Of a stretch of DNA of 64,000 nucleotides, positions 17,328 to 26,843 are shown one piece after another (positions within the stretch are counted from its first letter, which is position 1; the number at the start of each line of letters is the position of its first letter). The stretch lies in the NCBI RefSeq assembly GCF_900104035.1, contig NZ_FNIT01000005.1, positions 62,001 to 126,000 on the forward strand, given 5' to 3'. A program made the position numbers and the translations under genes. Origin of the DNA: Aureimonas jatrophae. GTDB lineage: Bacteria; Pseudomonadota; Alphaproteobacteria; Rhizobiales; Rhizobiaceae. The notes below the pieces were generated by a model. It saw nothing but the letters and a program-made list of their open reading frames with translations, did not search any database and was not told the origin of the DNA.

Positions 17328-17861
17328 TCAACCGAAGCGGCTCGCCCGCGCGAAGGCGCCACGCAGGGCGATCAACAGAAGGATCGTAGCCGCCACGGCG
17401 TTCCAGCCCGCGAGCGACAGGCCGAAGACGCGCAGAGCCGCATCCGTGCAGGACGGCGGGTGGACGCTGTCGAGCGAGGACAGGAGGTCGCCCGTCAGGT
17501 CCACCGGTGCGGCCGCCGCGCAATCGGCCGGGCCGGCCCACCAGCGCCATTCGACGCCCGCGTGGTAGACGCCGAGGCCCAGAGCCCAAGCCATGAGGAT
17601 CGCGACGATCACCAGCAGGATGCGCGTCGAGGCGGGCCGAACGCCGACAACCGACCCGAGAAGCGCCACGAGAGCTACGGGAATGGCGAGGTAGTACGGC
17701 GTGCGCTGCTCAAGGCAGAGGGCGCAGGGGATATAGCCGCCCACGTGCTGCAGCAGGAGCGCCGAACCGACGGTCGTCGTCGTGCCGACGAGAAGGAGAG
17801 CGGCGGCAAGGGTCTGGCGCGTCGCGGTGCTGCGGCGCTGGAGGCGATCGGACAGGGTCAT
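17328..17861 (-). CDS. DsbB-family disulfide bond formation protein
   Basis: A four-helix inner-membrane quinone reductase that reoxidises the periplasmic thiol oxidase DsbA. The 177-residue protein has the first redox pair as CALC in GYIPCALCLEQRTPYYLAI (an exact DsbB-like loop), and periplasmic cysteines in PADCAAAAPVD and HPPSCTDAALRVFGLSLAGWN, consistent with the second pair and the conserved LSMAxWN-like motif. The ATG at 17861 has GGAGCG upstream; another ATG at 17879 would add six residues. No dsbA is in the window. It ends 7 bases from the converging HNH gene. Confidence 0.85.
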   Translation of the reverse strand: MTLSDRLQRRSTATRQTLAAALLLVGTTTTVGSALLLQHVGGYIPCALCLEQRTPYYLAIPVALVALLGSVVGVRPASTRILLVIVAILMAWALGLGVYHAGVEWRWWAGPADCAAAAPVDLTGDLLSSLDSVHPPSCTDAALRVFGLSLAGWNAVAATILLLIALRGAFARASRFG

Positions 17862-17995
17862 GACAGGCGCTCCGGACATCTCGCAGCGGCCTCTAGCACG
17901 GGAGCGCGGGGGACCGGTAGCCGAGCCCATCTAGACGATCCGTCCCCCCTATGGCATGTAATGTTCCAGCCTCCGACCTCGGGTCGGGACGCGCT

Positions 17996-18080
17996 GCGGG
18001 CGTGGTGGAATTGGTAGACGCGCCGGACTCAAAATCCGGTTCCGAAAGGAGTGTCGGTTCGACCCCGACCGCCCGCACCA
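17996..18080 (+). tRNA. tRNA-Leu, anticodon CAA
   Basis: An 85-base class II tRNA with the 3' CCA encoded. The acceptor arms GCGGGCG (17996-18002) and CGCCCGC (18070-18076) pair fully, followed by discriminator A and CCA. The anticodon stem CCGGA/TCCGG encloses CTCAAAA, giving anticodon CAA, which reads the rare leucine codon UUG. A variable arm TTCC-GAAA-GGAG and the T-arm GTCGG-TTCGACC-CCGAC are present. It sits alone between two minus-strand genes. There is no integrase or duplicated 3' end nearby, so it does not mark an integration site here. Confidence 0.97.
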
Positions 18081-18087
18081 CCCTCTT

Positions 18088-18711
18088 TCATGACTTGATG
18101 CCGACCACCGCGATCAGCGGATCGCCCTTGCGATCGGCTGTTTGAAGGACATGCGGCTCGACGTGCTCGAATCCCGCCTCGTCAAGATAGAGCGCGATCA
18201 GACGGGCGTGATCGTCGCCTCCCAGCGCCTGCCAGATGGCGACGGCCTTGGTCGGGAAACATCGGTTCGAGAAGGACACGACGACGCGTCCGCCGGGCGC
18301 GAGCGTGCGATACAGCTCGCGCAGGACCGCGACGGGTTGTTCCAGATACTGGATCCCGACGCAGATCAGAGCGGCGTCGAAACAACGGTCCGGCAGGTCC
18401 AGCGTGGGGTCGCGGTTGAGATCCTGGACGAACCAGCGGCTGAAACGCGGGTTGGCCGCCAGCTCCTCCGCGTTCATGCCGTGTCCGACGACGTCCGCAT
18501 AGGCGACGTCGTCCGGAAGGTGGCTGACCCAGCTCGACATGAGGTCGAGGACGCGCGCGCCCGGCTCGATCTTCCGCCGGTAGAATCGTGTGAGCGCGGC
18601 GATCGCCCGGTCGTCGATATGGGTGACGAAGCGGGGCGTCCCGTAGAACAGCGCGTCCGGGCTCGTGTCCGCCTTGCGGAAGGCCTCTTCGGGCAGGTCG
18701 GCGATCGACAT
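18088..18711 (-). CDS. SAM-dependent methyltransferase (class I, unknown substrate)
   Basis: A 207-residue cytosolic protein. It has a methyltransferase core with RVLDLMSSWVSHLPDDV (a variant of motif I in which the usual glycine-rich loop is DLMSSWVSH), then VVGHGMNAEELAANPR, the acidic FVQDLNRDP, and FDAALICVGIQYLEQPVAVLRELYRTLAPGGRVVVSFSNRCFP, a typical motif IV-V region of the UbiE/Methyltransf_11 type. The DLMSSW loop is found in a family of bacterial and plant methyltransferases without an agreed substrate. The start is ATG 18711. It ends 7 bases from the 3' end of the tRNA gene and is convergent with it. Confidence 0.8.
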   Translation of the reverse strand: MSIADLPEEAFRKADTSPDALFYGTPRFVTHIDDRAIAALTRFYRRKIEPGARVLDLMSSWVSHLPDDVAYADVVGHGMNAEELAANPRFSRWFVQDLNRDPTLDLPDRCFDAALICVGIQYLEQPVAVLRELYRTLAPGGRVVVSFSNRCFPTKAVAIWQALGGDDHARLIALYLDEAGFEHVEPHVLQTADRKGDPLIAVVGIKS

Positions 18712-18790
18712 GGGCAGCGTATCCTCGGATGGTCCGTCCCGGCGATCTGGTGCGGGCGCTCGCCGCTGCGAGGGCGCTGCGACGCCGCGC

Positions 18791-21700
18791 CTACTCGGCC
18801 GGCACGGCCGATGCGCGATCCCCCTCCTCGCGGCCCAACGCCTGCTCGATGTCGGCCGCGTTGGCGGAGCGAGGACGCGTGAACCGGGCAAGCAGATCGT
18901 AGAGCACGGGCGTGACGAACAGCGTCAGGACGGTGGACACCGTAAACCCGCCGACGATCACGACGCCGATTGCCTCGCGGCTTTCCGAGCCCGCACCGCC
19001 CGTCAGCATCAGGGGAACGGCCCCGAGCACGGTCGCGACGGTCGTCATCAGGATGGGCCTCAGACGCGTGACGGAGCCCTCCAGAATGGCGTCGCGCACG
19101 GAATGGCCCTCGTCGCGCAGCTGGTTGGCGAATTCCACGATCAGGATGCCGTTCTTGGCCATCAGACCGACCAGGAGGATCAAGCCGACCTGGCTGTAGG
19201 TGTTCAGCGACATGCCGGTGAAGAGCAGCGTGCCGAAGGCGCCGGTGATGCCGAGCGGTACGGTGAGGAGGATGATCGTGGGGTGGATCCAGCTTTCGAA
19301 CTGGGCCGCCAGCACGAGGAAGACGATCAGGAGGGCGAGGCCGAACACGACCTGGACGCCGCTCGACGTATCGAGGAACTCGCGCGCCTGCCCCTTGAAC
19401 GCGATCTGCGCCTCCGGCGGCAGCGCCTCGGCGGCGGCGGTGCGCACGAACTCGATGCCACGCCCCATGTCGTAGCCCTCCGCCAGCCCCGCCGAGACCT
19501 CCACCGAGGGCAGGCGGTCGTAACGGTTCAGCGCTCGCGGCGAGGCGTTCTCGCGCACGGTGACGAGGCCATCCAGCGAGACCAGCGTTCCCGCCTCGTT
19601 GCGAAGGTACACGTTGGACAGGTCGCGCGCGCTGTTGCGATCGGTGTCCTGCGCCTGGATCATCACCGGATACTGCCGGCCGCGATCGAGATACTCCGTC
19701 ACCTCGCGCGAGGCGAAGAGGGTCTGGAGCGCTTCCGAGACCATGCGCACGTCGATGCCGAGATCCCGCGCCCGGTCGCGGTCGACCGTGATGTCGTAGC
19801 CGGGCTGGTTGTTGTCGTAAGCGACCTCGACGCCGGTCAGGCCATCGTTCTCTCGCATGCGCTCGGCCAGCGTCTCAGCCCAGGTGGCGACATCCCCGAA
19901 CTCGGGCCCGCCGACGCTGACCTGGAGCGGGTTCGCCGAGCCTCGCAGGCCGAGGCCGGCGGGCGAGTTCGCGCGAACCTGCGCGCCGGTGATGGCGGCC
20001 AGCTCGGGCCGCAGCCGCGCGATGATCTGCTGCTGGCTTTCGCCCCGCTCCTTCCAGTCGGCGAGGCGCACGATGACGTTGGCACGGCGCAACTCGCCGT
20101 ACTGTCCGACGATGGTCTGGATGCCGGTGACGGTTCCCTGGTCGCGCAGCGGCTGGAGGATCGCCTCGACCTGCCGCGTCACCGCATCCGTATAGGCCAG
20201 GCTGGCGCCGAGCGGGGCCTCGATGCGAACCGAGAACTGGCCGCGGTCCTCGGGCGGCGTCAGCTCGTTGGGCAGGCGCGTGAAGAGGGCGGCCGAACTC
20301 ATCGCCACGAAGGCGGCGATCGCCAGAACCAGAACCGGCGCGCGAAGCGCCATCCGCAGGACGCGCCGGTAACCGTTGTTCAGCGTCTCCAGCGAACGCT
20401 CCACGATGCGCTCGAAGAGCGATCGCTTGGCCCCCGGCTCGGCGAGGACGCGCGAGGACAGCATCGGGCAGAGCGAGAGCGATACGAACGCCGAAACGGC
20501 GACGGCGACGCCCAGCACGAGGCCGAACTCGGTGAAGAGCCGGCCCACCTGCCCTTGGAGGAACGACAGCGGCACGAAGACCGCGATCAGAACCGCCGAG
20601 GTCGCCAGCACGGCGAAGGTCACCTGCTGCGCGCCGAGCGCCGACGCCTTGAGACGGCTCTCGCCCTCGTCGATGCGCCGCTGGATGTTTTCGAGGACCA
20701 CGATCGCGTCGTCCACCACGAGGCCGATCGCCAGGATCAACGCGAACAAGGTCAGGATGTTGATCGAGAAGCCGAACAGCGCGAGGCCGGCACAGGCGCC
20801 CACGAGCGATACCGGTATCGTGACGGCCGGCACGATCGTCGCTCGTAGCGAGCCGAGGAACAGGAAGTTCACCGCGACCACCAGCGCGATCGCGATGCCG
20901 AGCGTGATCTCGACCTCATGAATCGAGGAGCGAATGAACACGGCATCGTCGCTCGACACCGCGATGCGCGTGCCCTCGGGCAGCGTATCGGCAAGATCCG
21001 CGATCTCGGCCTGGATCGCGTCGGAGATCTGAACCGTATTGGACTGGGACTGGCGGATGACGCCAAGGCCGATCGCCGTGACGCCATTGGCGCGAAAGGC
21101 CGAATCGTCGTCCTCCACGCCGCGCTCCACCCGCGCGACGTCGCCCAGGCGGATCGGGTAGGTCTCGCTCTGGCGCACGACGAGACGCTCGAATTCGGCG
21201 GGATCGGAGAAACGCGTGGCGGTGCGGACCTGGAACTGGCGGCCCGGCGTCTCGATCTCGCCGGCCGGAAGCTCGACGTTGTTGTTCTCCAAGGCGTCCG
21301 CGACGTCCGAAACCGTCACGCCGCGCGCCGCCATGGCGCGGCGGTCGAGCCAGACGCGCATGGCATAGGCGCGCTCGCCGTTGATCTCGACATTGGCGAC
21401 GCCGTCGATCGTGGCGAGCTGGTCCACGACGTAGCGATCCGCATAGTCGGTGAGTTCGGCCGCGGACAGGCGATCCGAGGTCATCGACAGACGGATCACG
21501 GGATCGCTTTCGGAGTCGTTCTTCTGGATGACCGGTTCCTCGGCCTCCTCGGGCAGGTCCTGCGACACGCGCGCGACCTCGGATCGCACGTCGTTGGCGG
21601 CGTCGTCGATGTCGCGATCGGTGTTGAACTCGATCACCGTGCGGCTTTGGCCGCGCTCGGCCTCGGACGAGACCGAGCGGATACCGGAGACGCCCGCGAT

Positions 21701-21910
21701 CGCGCCTTCCACGACGGTCGTGATCTGTGCGTCGACGACCTCTGGCGCCGCGCCCTCGTAGGCGACGGTCACGGTGACCTGAGCGGTGTCGATGTCGGGC
21801 AGCTCGCGAACCGGCAGGCTGAGAAGCGCCGCGCCGCCGCCCACCAGCACCAGGACGTTCATGACGACCGCCAGGACCGGACGGCGCAGACACAGGTCGG
21901 AAAGCGTCAC
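18791..21910 (-). CDS. RND-family efflux permease (AcrB/MdtB type)
   Basis: A 1039-residue inner-membrane pump subunit driven by proton import. It has 12 hydrophobic helices with two large periplasmic loops. The N-terminus is typical (RRPVLAVVMNVLVLVGGGAALLSLPVRELPDID). The proton-relay aspartates are present in AIGLVVDDAIVVLEN near residue 400, and the second half ends with TFGLPLGITGAFGTLLF-like LLTVPLGITGAFGTLLFTGMSLN and QVGLILLVGLMAKNGILIVEFANQLRDEG. The start is GTG 21910. It follows the adaptor gene by 9 bases. No outer-membrane channel gene and no local regulator are encoded beside it. The pump may use a TolC encoded elsewhere; substrates are unknown. Confidence 0.93.
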   Translation of the reverse strand: MTLSDLCLRRPVLAVVMNVLVLVGGGAALLSLPVRELPDIDTAQVTVTVAYEGAAPEVVDAQITTVVEGAIAGVSGIRSVSSEAERGQSRTVIEFNTDRDIDDAANDVRSEVARVSQDLPEEAEEPVIQKNDSESDPVIRLSMTSDRLSAAELTDYADRYVVDQLATIDGVANVEINGERAYAMRVWLDRRAMAARGVTVSDVADALENNNVELPAGEIETPGRQFQVRTATRFSDPAEFERLVVRQSETYPIRLGDVARVERGVEDDDSAFRANGVTAIGLGVIRQSQSNTVQISDAIQAEIADLADTLPEGTRIAVSSDDAVFIRSSIHEVEITLGIAIALVVAVNFLFLGSLRATIVPAVTIPVSLVGACAGLALFGFSINILTLFALILAIGLVVDDAIVVLENIQRRIDEGESRLKASALGAQQVTFAVLATSAVLIAVFVPLSFLQGQVGRLFTEFGLVLGVAVAVSAFVSLSLCPMLSSRVLAEPGAKRSLFERIVERSLETLNNGYRRVLRMALRAPVLVLAIAAFVAMSSAALFTRLPNELTPPEDRGQFSVRIEAPLGASLAYTDAVTRQVEAILQPLRDQGTVTGIQTIVGQYGELRRANVIVRLADWKERGESQQQIIARLRPELAAITGAQVRANSPAGLGLRGSANPLQVSVGGPEFGDVATWAETLAERMRENDGLTGVEVAYDNNQPGYDITVDRDRARDLGIDVRMVSEALQTLFASREVTEYLDRGRQYPVMIQAQDTDRNSARDLSNVYLRNEAGTLVSLDGLVTVRENASPRALNRYDRLPSVEVSAGLAEGYDMGRGIEFVRTAAAEALPPEAQIAFKGQAREFLDTSSGVQVVFGLALLIVFLVLAAQFESWIHPTIILLTVPLGITGAFGTLLFTGMSLNTYSQVGLILLVGLMAKNGILIVEFANQLRDEGHSVRDAILEGSVTRLRPILMTTVATVLGAVPLMLTGGAGSESREAIGVVIVGGFTVSTVLTLFVTPVLYDLLARFTRPRSANAADIEQALGREEGDRASAVPAE

Positions 21911-21919
21911 GAGCCGCCC

Positions 21920-23044
21920 CTAGCCCTGGCGGCCGGCGGGGGCGCCCGGAGCGCCGGCCACCGCCTCGCCTGCCGACGGCGCACGCGGCGCGACCTCGAT
22001 CCGCTCCCCGTCGCTCAAGGACTGCAGTCCGCTGACGACCACGCTTTCGCCCTCGGCGATACCCGACAGCACCTCGACGCGCTCGCCCTGGCGAAGGCCG
22101 GTCTCGATGTCGCGTCGCCGCGCGGTCTCGCCGTCCGCCACGAAGACATAGGCGCGCTCGCCCTCGTTCACGACCGCGACTTCCGGGACACCGACCGACT
22201 GCCGCTCCTCCAGGACGATCGAAACGCCCATGAACATGCCGGTCGTTAGCGCCCGGTCTTCGTTGGGAATGGAAGCCTCGATCGTGAAGGAGCGCGATAG
22301 CGCATCGACGCGGGTGCCGACCGCGCTGACGGTTCCGGTGAAGCGACGATTGGGATAGGCGGTCGTGGTGGCCTCGATGGTCTGGCCGGACCGGATCTCG
22401 GCCAGGTAGCGCTCCGGCAACGAGAAGGTGACGTCGACGCTGGACAGGTTGTCGAGCGAGGTGAGCACCGTGGTGGTCGCGACCATCTGGCCGACATCAA
22501 CGTCCGCCAACCCGACGCGTCCGTCGAACGCGGCAACCACGCGCCGGTCCTCCACCGCGTTCAGCGCCTGCTCGCGCGCGGCTTCCGCCCGCAGGATCAG
22601 CGCCTCGACGGCCTCGAGCGCGGCGTCGCTCTGGATGTTCTGCTGCGCGAGCTGCCGGGCGCGGTCTCCGTTTCCGCGAACCTCGGCGACCGTTGCCTCG
22701 GCCTCCCGCAGCGCCGCCTGTTCCGCCCGATCGTCGAGTTGCACGAGGAGGTCGCCGGCCCGAACCTCGCTGCCCTCGCGGATATTGACCGCCGTGACGC
22801 GTCCCGCGCTCATCGGCTGGACATCGATGGACTGTTGCGCCTTCGTGGAACCGACCGCTTCAGCGGTCCGGCGGACGGGCGCGACGGTCGCCGGCGCGGT
22901 CTCGACGCGCGCGACCGAGGGGCCATTCCGGCGCTGCGGCTCGGCGGGACCGAAGCGGTCCAACAGGAATCCGGAACCGTAGAGGCCGGCCGCGCCGGCA
23001 CCCGCTACGAGCACCACGCCGATCAGGATACGCAGGGGTCGCAC
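21920..23044 (-). CDS. RND efflux periplasmic adaptor subunit (HlyD/MFP family)
   Basis: The periplasmic bridge between the RND permease and an outer-membrane channel. One N-terminal membrane anchor (RILIGVVLVAGAGAAGLYG) is followed by a lipoyl-like half (QQSIDVQPMSAGRVTAVNIREGSEVRAGDLLVQLD), a helical hairpin rich in Ala and Glu, the second lipoyl half (AAFDGRVGLADVDVGQMV), and a beta-barrel/membrane-proximal domain. I use the GTG at 23044, which has GAGGTG upstream and gives VRPLRILIG. A TTG at 23092 would add 16 residues. It lies 9 bases upstream of the permease, so the two form one unit. The 222 bases to the next gene hold no ORF I support. Confidence 0.88.
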   Translation of the reverse strand: MRPLRILIGVVLVAGAGAAGLYGSGFLLDRFGPAEPQRRNGPSVARVETAPATVAPVRRTAEAVGSTKAQQSIDVQPMSAGRVTAVNIREGSEVRAGDLLVQLDDRAEQAALREAEATVAEVRGNGDRARQLAQQNIQSDAALEAVEALILRAEAAREQALNAVEDRRVVAAFDGRVGLADVDVGQMVATTTVLTSLDNLSSVDVTFSLPERYLAEIRSGQTIEATTTAYPNRRFTGTVSAVGTRVDALSRSFTIEASIPNEDRALTTGMFMGVSIVLEERQSVGVPEVAVVNEGERAYVFVADGETARRRDIETGLRQGERVEVLSGIAEGESVVVSGLQSLSDGERIEVAPRAPSAGEAVAGAPGAPAGRQG

Positions 23045-23266
23045 GCGAACCACCTCACCCAAGACGATCCGGCGCCCGGAGGAGGCGTCCAAAGGGATCG
23101 ATCGTTAAGCGGGCCGCCCCTCGCCCGTTCCCGCATCCACGGGCCTGTCCCATCACGTCGTGGTGAGACGACACCCTCGGTTGGAGGTGGGACCCTTTTG
23201 GCGTCGGGCTCGCCGCGTTTTGGCGGCGACCGCATGTCGCAGCCGCCGCCCCGATGCGGTTCCGCG

Positions 23267-24160
23267 TCAGGCGATGCCGGCTCCGCCCGTCACACCATAG
23301 ACCTCGCCGGTGATGTAGCTTCCCTCCTGGCTGGCGAGCAGCACGTAGACCGGTGCGATCTCGACCGGCTGGCCAGGGCGGCCGATCTGACTTTCGGCGC
23401 CGAACTGCTGCACCTTTTCGGGCGGCTGGCCGCCGCTCGACTGGAGCGCCGTCCAGAACGGACCGGGCGCCACGACGTTGGCGCGGATGCCCTTCTCGAT
23501 CAGCTGCTTGGCGAGCGCCTTCGTGTAGGCGACGATGCCGGCCTTCGTGGTGGCGTAGTCGAGAAGGATGGCCGAGGGCTCGTAGGCCTGGACCGAGGCG
23601 GTGGTGATGACGCTGGCACCCGCCGGCAGATGCGGCACGGCGGCCTGCGCGATCCAGTGCAGGGCGTAGAGGTTGGTCTTCATGGTCTTGTCGAAGTCGT
23701 CCGACGTGACCTTCGAGATATCCTCGCGGTTCTGCTGGCGCCCGGCGTTGACGACCAGGATGTCGAGGCCGCCGAATGCCTGGACCGTGCGCTCGACGAT
23801 CTCGCGCGCCCACGCTTCCTCGGTGATGTCGCCGGGCAGCGCGAGCGCCTTGCGCCCTTCGGCCTCGATGATGGCGATCACCTCGCGGGCGTCGGCTTCT
23901 TCCGAGGCGAGATAGCTGATCGCGACGTCGGCACCCTCACGGGCGAAGGCGATGGCCGCCGCCCGGCCGATGCCGCTGTCGCCGCCGGTGATCAGGGCAC
24001 GCCGCCCGTTCAGCCTGCCCGAGCCGACGTAGCTCGTCTCGCCATGGTCCGGCACGGGGTCCATCTTCGAGGCGATGCCGGGAACGGGCTGCGGCTGACG
24101 GGGAAAGGGAGGCTGGGGGTATTGCTTGCGCGGGTCCTGCAGCGTGAAACGGTTCGTCAA
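23267..24160 (-). CDS. SDR-family oxidoreductase (YghA-like)
   Basis: A 297-residue classical short-chain dehydrogenase with the extended N-terminus of the YghA/glucose-ribitol-dehydrogenase group ([20 protein letters not shown]). The cofactor motif is [28 protein letters not shown] is at [10 protein letters not shown], and the catalytic Ser and YxxxK lie in [25 protein letters not shown]. The C-terminal substrate loop is [15 protein letters not shown]. The start is TTG 24160 with GAGGAG six bases upstream. The substrate is not known; members are induced by general stress in several bacteria, which is not evidence for this copy. It stands alone, apparently with its own promoter. Confidence 0.9.
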   Translation of the reverse strand: MTNRFTLQDPRKQYPQPPFPRQPQPVPGIASKMDPVPDHGETSYVGSGRLNGRRALITGGDSGIGRAAAIAFAREGADVAISYLASEEADAREVIAIIEAEGRKALALPGDITEEAWAREIVERTVQAFGGLDILVVNAGRQQNREDISKVTSDDFDKTMKTNLYALHWIAQAAVPHLPAGASVITTASVQAYEPSAILLDYATTKAGIVAYTKALAKQLIEKGIRANVVAPGPFWTALQSSGGQPPEKVQQFGAESQIGRPGQPVEIAPVYVLLASQEGSYITGEVYGVTGGAGIA

Positions 24161-24258
24161 GGGAAGCTCCTCGGGTCTGACGTGACCCGAGGAAGGCGTC
24201 CTCGTCCCTCACGGTTCCGTGAGGCTGGGGCGGGCGATCGATGCCTGGCTACGGATCG

Positions 24259-24465
24259 TCAGAGACGCGTGTAGATGTAGAAACCGGTCTGCCGCAGCAC
24301 CGCGTCCACGGTCGCCACGTCGAAGGACAACTGTTCGGCCCGGATATCGTCGACCTTGCCTCCAAAGCGCCAAGCCCGCTCGCGCAGGAACGGGGGAAGC
24401 CGTCCGCCGTCCGGCAGGGCGCAGACGATGCTCGGATCCTCGCGGTGCTGGAAGAGATTGTACAT
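24259..24465 (-). CDS. Conserved-looking 68-residue protein of unknown function
   Basis: A small cytosolic protein, MYNLFQHREDPSIVCALPDG at its N-terminus and TGFYIYTRL at the end. It is not hydrophobic and has no signal peptide. Composition is normal for a folded protein, and a GAGGAG ribosome-binding site lies 8 bases before the ATG, which makes it a good gene candidate despite its size. I do not know the function. It lies 93 bases downstream of the start of the SDR gene, in the same direction, and divergent from the phytase-like gene. Confidence 0.72.
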   Translation of the reverse strand: MYNLFQHREDPSIVCALPDGGRLPPFLRERAWRFGGKVDDIRAEQLSFDVATVDAVLRQTGFYIYTRL

Positions 24466-24634
24466 CGCGTCGGGCTCCTCATGCGGTGGTCTTGCGACGG
24501 ATCTCTATCGGCGACCCGCGACGGTTTGATGGCTTCTTCGCGACAATCGGCAGCCAGGCGAAATGTCATGCCGCTGTAACAAACGGCTGGTTGGAAGCGG
24601 CGTCGATTCCCGTCGCATTCCCGGATGGCCCCGT

Positions 24635-26815
24635 ATGACTTCGCGCTTCACGCCTGCCCTTCTCGCCCTGCTGCTCGCGTCCTCGACGCTCGCAGCCTCG
24701 GCCGAGCCGATGTTCAATCGCGTCGCGTCCTTCGCGGTTCCCGGCAACGCGCCGGAAGGCCAGGCGACCGAGACCACCTCGGCCGAGATCATAGCGGCAA
24801 GCGAGGACGGGCGGACGCTGGTCTATTCCGACAGCCCGCTCGGCGGCATCGGCTTCGTCGATCTGGCCGATCCGCGTGTGCCGAAGGGGGGCGGCTTTCT
24901 CGACATGGCGGGCGAGCCGACCTCGGTGACGGTGGTCGGCGGCAACGCCCTGGTTGCGGTGAACACCTCCGAGAACCGCGCCAACCCGTCGGGCCGTCTC
25001 GGCGTGGTTAGCATGACGACGCGTCAGGAAACGGCGAGCTGCGACCTGGGCGGCCAGCCCGACTCGGTCGCCGTGTCGCCCGACCGGTCGATGCTCGCGG
25101 TCGCGATCGAGAATGAGCGCGACGAGGACGTGAACGACGGCGCCCTGCCGCAGATGCCGGCGGGCTTCCTCGCGCTCCTGCCGCTGCGAAACGGCGCGCC
25201 GGACTGCACGGGTCTCCGGCGCGTCGACATGACGGGGCTCGGCGACATCGCGCCGGAGGACCCGGAGCCCGAGTTCGTCAGCTTCAACGCGCGCGGCGAG
25301 ATCGCCGTGACGCTGCAGGAGAACAATCTCGTCGCAATCGTCGACCCGAAGACCGCGACGGTCACCGGGCACTTTTCGGCCGGAACCGTGGCGCTGGAGG
25401 GCGTGGACGCCAAGGACGACGGGCAGATCCGGCCGACCGACGCGATCGAGGCGCGCCCGCGCGAGCCCGACGCCGTGAAGTGGCTCGACGAGAACCGTCT
25501 CGTCACAGCCAACGAGGGCGACTGGAAGGGCGGCACGCGCGGCTTCACGATCTTCTCGCGTGACGGAACGGTCCTCTTCGAGTCCGGCGCCGCGTTCGAG
25601 CACGAGGCGATGCGCGCCGGGCACTACCCGGACAAGCGTTCCGATGCCAAGGGCATCGAGCCGGAGGGCATGGAAGTCGCCCGGTTCGGTGACGAGCAGC
25701 TGATCTTCGTTCTGGCCGAGCGCGCCTCGGTGGTCGGGGTCTATCGCGACACCGGCGCGGCGCCGGAGTTCGTCCAGATCCTGCCGACCGCGATCTCGCC
25801 GGAAGGCGCGATCGCCATCCCCTCACGCAACCTTCTGGCGGTCGCCAACGAGGCCGACCTCGGCGAGGACGGCGGCGCGCGCTCGCACGTCACGATCTAC
25901 GAGCGGGCGGAGGGACCGGCCCGTTATCCGGAAATCGTTTCGGGCGACAAGAACGGCCAGCCGATCGGCTGGGGCGCCCTGTCGGCGTTGTCGGCCGACC
26001 CGCAGCGCGATGGGTTCCTGCATGCGGCCAGCGATTCGGTCTTCAAGGCGGCACCGACGATCTACGCGATCGATGCCACGCAGCGTCCCGCCCGCATCAC
26101 CGATACGATGATCGTCACGCGCGGCGGCCAGCCGGCCAAGGGCATGGACATCGAGGGCCTGACCTCGGACGGTCAGGGCGGCTTCTGGCTCGCCAACGAG
26201 GGCGATGCCGAGAAAGAGGTGCCGCACGCGCTGGTGCACGTGAACGCACAGGGCGCGATCGAGGAGGAGGTGCCCTTCCCGGCCGCGCTTCTCGAGGGAC
26301 AGACCCGCTTCGGCGCCGAAGGGCTCGCCATGGCGGACGGCAAGCTCTGGGTCGCCGTGCAGCGCCCCTGGAAGGACGACCCGAAGAACACGACCAAGCT
26401 CCTCAGCTACGACCCTGCCGCCAAGACCTGGGGCGCGGTGCGCTACCCGCTGGAGACGGCGAGCGGCGAAGGCGGCTGGGTCGGCCTGTCGGAGATCGCG
26501 ATCCACGGGGACCACGCCTATCTCATCGAGCGCGACAACCGTGTCGGCGAGGCGGCCCGGCTGAAGAGCGTGACGCGCGTCGCGCTCGCCGACCTCAAGC
26601 CGGCGCCGCTCGGCGGCGAGCTGCCGACCGTCCGCAAGGAGGTCGTGCGCGACCTCCGGCCCGACCTCGCCAACAGCGGTGGCTATATCGTCGACAAGGT
26701 CGAGGGTCTGGCGATCGATGCGCAGGGCCGCGGCTACGTCGTCACCGACAATGACGGCACCGACGACTCCTCGGGCGAAACCCACTTCTGGACCGTCGAC
26801 GGACTCGCCCGGTAG
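24635..26815 (+). CDS. Secreted phytase-esterase-like beta-propeller protein (PF13449-type C-terminus)
   Basis: A 726-residue exported protein. The Sec signal peptide is residues 1-23 (FTPALLALLLASSTLAASA, cleavage after ASA). The first two-thirds look like a beta-propeller of the 'choice-of-anchor I' type, with repeated turns such as LGGQPDSVAVSPDRSMLAVA and WLDENRLVTANEGDWKGG. The last third (KGMDIEGLTSDGQGGFWLANE through GYVVTDNDGTDD) fits the 'esterase-like activity of phytase' family. The enzyme activity is not demonstrated for the family in general; a phosphate-scavenging job would fit the pho locus elsewhere in this window, but no Pho box was seen upstream. Confidence 0.78.
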   Translation: MTSRFTPALLALLLASSTLAASAEPMFNRVASFAVPGNAPEGQATETTSAEIIAASEDGRTLVYSDSPLGGIGFVDLADPRVPKGGGFLDMAGEPTSVTVVGGNALVAVNTSENRANPSGRLGVVSMTTRQETASCDLGGQPDSVAVSPDRSMLAVAIENERDEDVNDGALPQMPAGFLALLPLRNGAPDCTGLRRVDMTGLGDIAPEDPEPEFVSFNARGEIAVTLQENNLVAIVDPKTATVTGHFSAGTVALEGVDAKDDGQIRPTDAIEARPREPDAVKWLDENRLVTANEGDWKGGTRGFTIFSRDGTVLFESGAAFEHEAMRAGHYPDKRSDAKGIEPEGMEVARFGDEQLIFVLAERASVVGVYRDTGAAPEFVQILPTAISPEGAIAIPSRNLLAVANEADLGEDGGARSHVTIYERAEGPARYPEIVSGDKNGQPIGWGALSALSADPQRDGFLHAASDSVFKAAPTIYAIDATQRPARITDTMIVTRGGQPAKGMDIEGLTSDGQGGFWLANEGDAEKEVPHALVHVNAQGAIEEEVPFPAALLEGQTRFGAEGLAMADGKLWVAVQRPWKDDPKNTTKLLSYDPAAKTWGAVRYPLETASGEGGWVGLSEIAIHGDHAYLIERDNRVGEAARLKSVTRVALADLKPAPLGGELPTVRKEVVRDLRPDLANSGGYIVDKVEGLAIDAQGRGYVVTDNDGTDDSSGETHFWTVDGLAR

Positions 26816-26843
26816 GACCGGCTCCGCCGCCCCCTTGCGTCCG

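Noticed and set aside
17996-18080. tRNA-Leu as a possible integration site for a mobile element
   Set aside because: No integrase, no duplicated tRNA 3' end and no composition change follow; flanking genes are ordinary.
18665-20848. 727-residue plus-strand ORF opposite the RND permease
   Set aside because: Composition is dominated by Arg, His, Asp and Gly without any domain; it is an antisense shadow of a well-supported permease, common in GC-rich DNA.
23145-23170. TCAC...GTGA imperfect palindrome upstream of the RND adaptor
   Set aside because: The inner bases do not pair, and no TetR or other regulator gene is adjacent; too weak to call an operator.
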